The translations under genes and the position numbers were made by a program. From Chitinophaga pinensis (GTDB lineage: Bacteria; Bacteroidota; Bacteroidia; Chitinophagales; Chitinophagaceae), in contig CAMDFC010000016.1 in NCBI GenBank assembly GCA_945897185.1, positions 1 to 35,011 of the forward strand: DNA of 35,011 bases. The letters run 5' to 3'. Below, piece after piece: positions 32,041 through 35,011 of this stretch (position 1 is its first letter; each line of letters begins with the position of its first letter). The notes beneath the pieces were generated by a model that saw only the letters and a program-made list of their open reading frames with translations, did no database searches and was not told where the DNA came from.

Positions 32041-32048
32041 TAAATTTG
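32041..32048 (+). promoter_or_regulatory. -7 promoter box before gldE
   Basis: TAAATTTG matches the -7 consensus exactly and ends five bases before the ATG at 32054, again predicting a leaderless message. No clear -33 was found. Confidence 0.55.
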
Positions 32049-32053
32049 TATCT

Positions 32054-33316
32054 ATGATTGTAATGGCTATCTTATTATCGGCCTCTTTACTGATGTTGTT
32101 TATGAATTCAGGTGCCGAGATTGCCTTTTTCTCTCTATCCTACGGCGATTTAAAAAATTTAAGAACCAGACAATATCCCGCTGCCCAAAGAATTTTAACA
32201 CTGGTTCAAGAGCCAAGGTTGTTGATGTCTTCTTTGCTCATGGGCAATATGGTTTTAAGAATTTTGGTAATTCTGCTTTTTAATTACCTCGTTACCGATC
32301 AGACTTTCCCGGGCTTATCTGGTCTGCTGTTGTTTATGGTGAGGCTGCTCATTGCTATTGTGGTTTTGATTTTATTTGGTGAGTTGTTACCCAAGGTATG
32401 GGCTTCAAATAATTACATCAGGTTCGCATATTACTCATCAAATTTTGTCTGGTTAAATTTTCTGCTTTTCAAAAAACCAGGAAAGTGGATGTCTGGGATT
32501 ACCCAAAAAATTGAAAAAGCATTGGGTAAAGACAATATTCATTCAAGAATTGAACAGATAGACCAAGCTATTTCTATGGATACCGGTGATGGCACTTCTG
32601 AGGAAGAAAAAAATATTTTAAAAGGAATTGCTCAGTTTGGAAATATTACCGTGCGGAAAGCCATGAGAAGTCGCTTAGACGTGCAAGGCATGGATGAGGC
32701 AATTGATTTTTATGAACTAAAAAGAAAGGTAGCAGAGCAGCAATACTCTCGGTTTCCTGTATATAAAGAGAGTCTCGATACCATTACCGGCTTACTGCAT
32801 GCAAAAGATTTAATTCCACATCTTAACAAACCACAAGATTTTAATTGGAAGTCTTTGGTGCGTCCTGCTTTTTTTGTTCATGAACAAATGTTGGTTGAAG
32901 ATTTATTGAAAGAATTTCAAGCCAAACGAAAACATTTTGCCATTGTTGTTGATGAATTTGGGGGGACTGACGGCATCATTACCATGGAGGATATTCTTGA
33001 AGAAATTATTGGCGAGATTAGAGATGAGTATGATGATGAAGACATCACTAATGTTCGTGTTGATGAATTCAATTATATTTTTGAAGGCAGAATGATGATT
33101 AACCAAGCACTAAAGTTGATGCACCTGCCCTCCAAAATGTTTGATGGAATAAGAGGCGACAGTGAGACTGTAGCCGGCCTCCTTCTGGAGATTGCAGGAG
33201 AAATACCAAAGCACAACCAAGTGCTTTCGGTTAAAGGCTTCACATTTACTGTTTTGGAAGTAAGTATGAATAGAATTCATAAAATTAAAATCACCATTGA
33301 CGAGCAACAGCAGTAA
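32054..33316 (+). CDS. gldE: Gliding motility-associated protein GldE (CNNM/CBS/CorC-HlyC family)
   Basis: The 420-residue inner-membrane protein has an N-terminal CNNM-type membrane domain (helices at about residues 2-26, 58-80, 92-112 and 125-140), a pair of CBS domains (around RKAMRSRLDV and RFPVYKESLD, then FAIVVDEFGGTDGIITMEDI), and a C-terminal CorC/HlyC domain. The family includes haemolysin-like and magnesium/cobalt efflux proteins. GldE is identified by its position immediately before gldD and by the family; in Flavobacterium it is linked to GldD function. The first helix starts at residue 2, shorter than usual at the N terminus, but the promoter box just before the ATG supports this start. 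Confidence 0.87.
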   Translation: MIVMAILLSASLLMLFMNSGAEIAFFSLSYGDLKNLRTRQYPAAQRILTLVQEPRLLMSSLLMGNMVLRILVILLFNYLVTDQTFPGLSGLLLFMVRLLIAIVVLILFGELLPKVWASNNYIRFAYYSSNFVWLNFLLFKKPGKWMSGITQKIEKALGKDNIHSRIEQIDQAISMDTGDGTSEEEKNILKGIAQFGNITVRKAMRSRLDVQGMDEAIDFYELKRKVAEQQYSRFPVYKESLDTITGLLHAKDLIPHLNKPQDFNWKSLVRPAFFVHEQMLVEDLLKEFQAKRKHFAIVVDEFGGTDGIITMEDILEEIIGEIRDEYDDEDITNVRVDEFNYIFEGRMMINQALKLMHLPSKMFDGIRGDSETVAGLLLEIAGEIPKHNQVLSVKGFTFTVLEVSMNRIHKIKITIDEQQQ

Positions 33317-33323
33317 ACCCAAT

Positions 33324-33959
33324 ATGAAAAAAATTAAAATTTTATTTCTGTGCTGTATGGGGATATTCTTTTTTGCTTGCAACAGCAATTTCACACCCAA
33401 GCCCAAAGGGTATTTTAAAATTGATTTTCCTGAGCGTAAGTACCTGCAATTTAACTTACCGGAATATCCCTATACGTTTGAATACCCTGCCTATGCTACC
33501 GTAACAAAGGAAGAAGATTCAAGCGGACTAAATCCTTATTGGATCAATATTGATTTTCCTGATTATGCAGGAAGAATATACATCAGTTACAAAGGGGTAA
33601 ATTCTTCTACAACCTATAAAGTAAAAACTTCCAATGGCTATAAAGATTCTGTTGTAAAAAACAGCTTTGAGCTGTTAAGGGAGGAGGCGTATAAACTGAC
33701 GTATAAGCATTCAATTAAAGCCAGTGGTATTGTGGATTCTTTTTTTACAAACCCGGATGGCTCTTCAGGAGTATATTTTTATGTTGCAGGAGAAGCAGCA
33801 ACTTCAAAACAATTTTATCTAACGGATACTGCTAAGCATTTTATACGTGGGGCACTTTATTTTGATGCTGCACCCAATGCCGATTCCATATCAATCGTGA
33901 GTGATTTTTTGGAAGAAGACATCAAACACCTTATTCATACTTTGAAATGGAAAAAATGA
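33324..33959 (+). CDS. gldD: Gliding motility lipoprotein GldD
   Basis: This is a 211-residue lipoprotein with lipobox FFAC (Cys19), followed by the GldD hallmark TPKPKGYFKIDFPERKY. It continues with GLNPYWINIDFPDYAGRIYIS, typical of the family. GldD is required for gliding and chitin use in Flavobacterium johnsoniae and is associated with the T9SS/gliding apparatus. ATG 33324 is chosen over the in-frame upstream ATG at 33297, which lies inside gldE and would spoil the signal peptide. It starts seven bases after the gldE stop. Its TGA is directly followed by the argH stop on the other strand. Confidence 0.92.
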   Translation: MKKIKILFLCCMGIFFFACNSNFTPKPKGYFKIDFPERKYLQFNLPEYPYTFEYPAYATVTKEEDSSGLNPYWINIDFPDYAGRIYISYKGVNSSTTYKVKTSNGYKDSVVKNSFELLREEAYKLTYKHSIKASGIVDSFFTNPDGSSGVYFYVAGEAATSKQFYLTDTAKHFIRGALYFDAAPNADSISIVSDFLEEDIKHLIHTLKWKK

Positions 33960-35011
33960 TCAATTGAACTTTTCAATTGTTTTTTTCATTTCTACCTCAA
34001 TCTCTTTGTTGCAAAGGTTCCCAATACTCCCTTCGTGTGTGTGGTTTAATCCTTTTGAACTGTCAAAACTAAATGTTCCTTTCTCAATCTGATTACCCAC
34101 TTCTTTATAGGCATCTCTAAATGGCATTCCTTGGTTTACCAGCTCATTTACCATTTCAACACTAAACAAGTAACTGTATTTTGGGTCTTGTAAAATATCT
34201 TCTTTTACACGCATTTCACTCATCATCAACTGCATCATTTCCAAACAAGATTTTAGCTCTTCAATTGCTGGGAATAAAATTTCTTTCGTCAGTTGCATGT
34301 CGCGGTGATAGCCCGAGGGTAGGTTGTTGGTAATCAGGGTAAGCTCGTTTGGCGTAGATTGAATCCTATTGCACTTTGCCCTTATCAATTCAAAAACATC
34401 AGGATTTTTCTTGTGCGGCATGATGCTGCTTCCTGTTGTGAGTTCATCTGGAAAACGAATGAATCCAAAATTTTGATTCATATACAAGCAACAGTCCATT
34501 GCCAGTTTACTTAAGGTGGAAGCAACAGAAGACAAAGCCATTGCAGTAAGTTTTTCTGTTTTACCCCGGCTCATTTGTGCATAAGCAGAATTGTAATTCA
34601 AGGTTTTAAAACCCATCAACTCAGTTGTTCTATTTCTGTTTATTGAGAATGAAGAGCCATAACCAGCACCACTTCCTAATGGATTTTTATTGACTACTTG
34701 ATAAGCTGCAGCAAGAAATTCCATATCATCTACAAGGCTTTCTGCATAGGCACCAAGCCACATGCCAATGGAAGAGGGCATGGCAATTTGTAAATGGGTA
34801 TAACCTGGAAGCAGCACATTTTTATGTGTTTCACTTTTACTGAGTAAAAGGTTGAACAGCTGTAATGTTTCTTCTTTTATAGCGGTTATTTGTGCTCTAA
34901 GAAACAGTTTAATGTCTAAGGCAACTTGGTCATTTCTACTCCTTCCGGTATGTATCCTTTTTCCAATATCTCCAATTTTTTCTGTGAGCATGAATTCAAT
35001 TTGGGAGTGAA
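33960..35011 (-). CDS. argH: Argininosuccinate lyase (N terminus outside window)
   Basis: ArgH makes arginine and fumarate from argininosuccinate. The frame is open to the window edge on the minus strand, with upstream codons reading HSQIEF before MLTEKIG, so the true start is beyond 35011 and roughly 90 N-terminal residues are missing. The visible part has the substrate-binding HTGRSRNDQ, PGYTHLQIAMP with the catalytic-site His, and the superfamily signature GSSIMPHKKNPD with the active-site serine. The C-terminal helical domain is complete and ends KKTIEKFN. It is convergent with gldD with zero bases between the stop codons. Confidence 0.95.
   Translation of the reverse strand, partial: HSQIEFMLTEKIGDIGKRIHTGRSRNDQVALDIKLFLRAQITAIKEETLQLFNLLLSKSETHKNVLLPGYTHLQIAMPSSIGMWLGAYAESLVDDMEFLAAAYQVVNKNPLGSGAGYGSSFSINRNRTTELMGFKTLNYNSAYAQMSRGKTEKLTAMALSSVASTLSKLAMDCCLYMNQNFGFIRFPDELTTGSSIMPHKKNPDVFELIRAKCNRIQSTPNELTLITNNLPSGYHRDMQLTKEILFPAIEELKSCLEMMQLMMSEMRVKEDILQDPKYSYLFSVEMVNELVNQGMPFRDAYKEVGNQIEKGTFSFDSSKGLNHTHEGSIGNLCNKEIEVEMKKTIEKFN

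Overview
The window looks like ordinary chromosome from a gliding-lineage Bacteroidota bacterium, most likely near the Chitinophagaceae; the family level is an inference from protein style only. The evidence is a SusC/SusD pair, three gliding-motility/T9SS-associated genes (gldH, gldE, gldD), AT-leaning DNA, no obvious Shine-Dalgarno sequences, and repeated use of the Bacteroidota -7 promoter box TAnnTTTG. There is no tRNA, rRNA, CRISPR, prophage, transposase or integrase that I can support.

Layout. 1-3458: the 3' end of mutL, then on the minus strand an arginase-fold protein followed by a PBP4-type D-Ala-D-Ala carboxypeptidase. 3560-5589: pheS overlapping an extended SDR gene. 5634-6849: an LpxD-family acyltransferase on the minus strand and a 259-base intergenic region with hairpins and an intrinsic terminator. 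6850-9932: yicC, then gldH, a sensor kinase and a response regulator packed as one unit. 9933-16006: SDR, yjjG, a minus-strand run dus / D-threonine-aldolase-like enzyme / psd, then CPBP protease overlapping cdsA. 16013-21250: a minus-strand run in transcription order radA, comF, glutathione peroxidase, holB, and a PSP1-domain (RicT-like) gene. 21251-21871: a 621-base intergenic region. 21872-27696: susC, susD and an unknown third lipoprotein, closed by a strong terminator. 27810-30797: minus-strand HU gene, TPR gene, a 31-residue mS38-like small protein gene and an RNase E/G gene. 30950-33959: mutY, gldE, gldD. 33960-35011: argH, cut by the window end.

How the genes work together. Most are housekeeping: mismatch and base-excision repair (mutL, mutY, radA), replication (holB), translation (pheS, dus, mS38-like), envelope lipids and peptidoglycan (lpxD-like, psd, cdsA, dacB), and RNA turnover (yicC, rng). 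The accessory element is the SusC/SusD/lipoprotein uptake locus, which has no degradative enzyme beside it. 

I did not find a clear new multi-gene system. The best leads are small-scale: a hairpin plus a 16-base motif shared by two intergenic regions; a GNRA-capped hairpin immediately before the TTG start of the RNase E/G gene; several near-leaderless promoters; four convergent gene pairs with exactly zero intergenic bases; and a palindromic repeat inserted in frame into the PSP1 protein tail.
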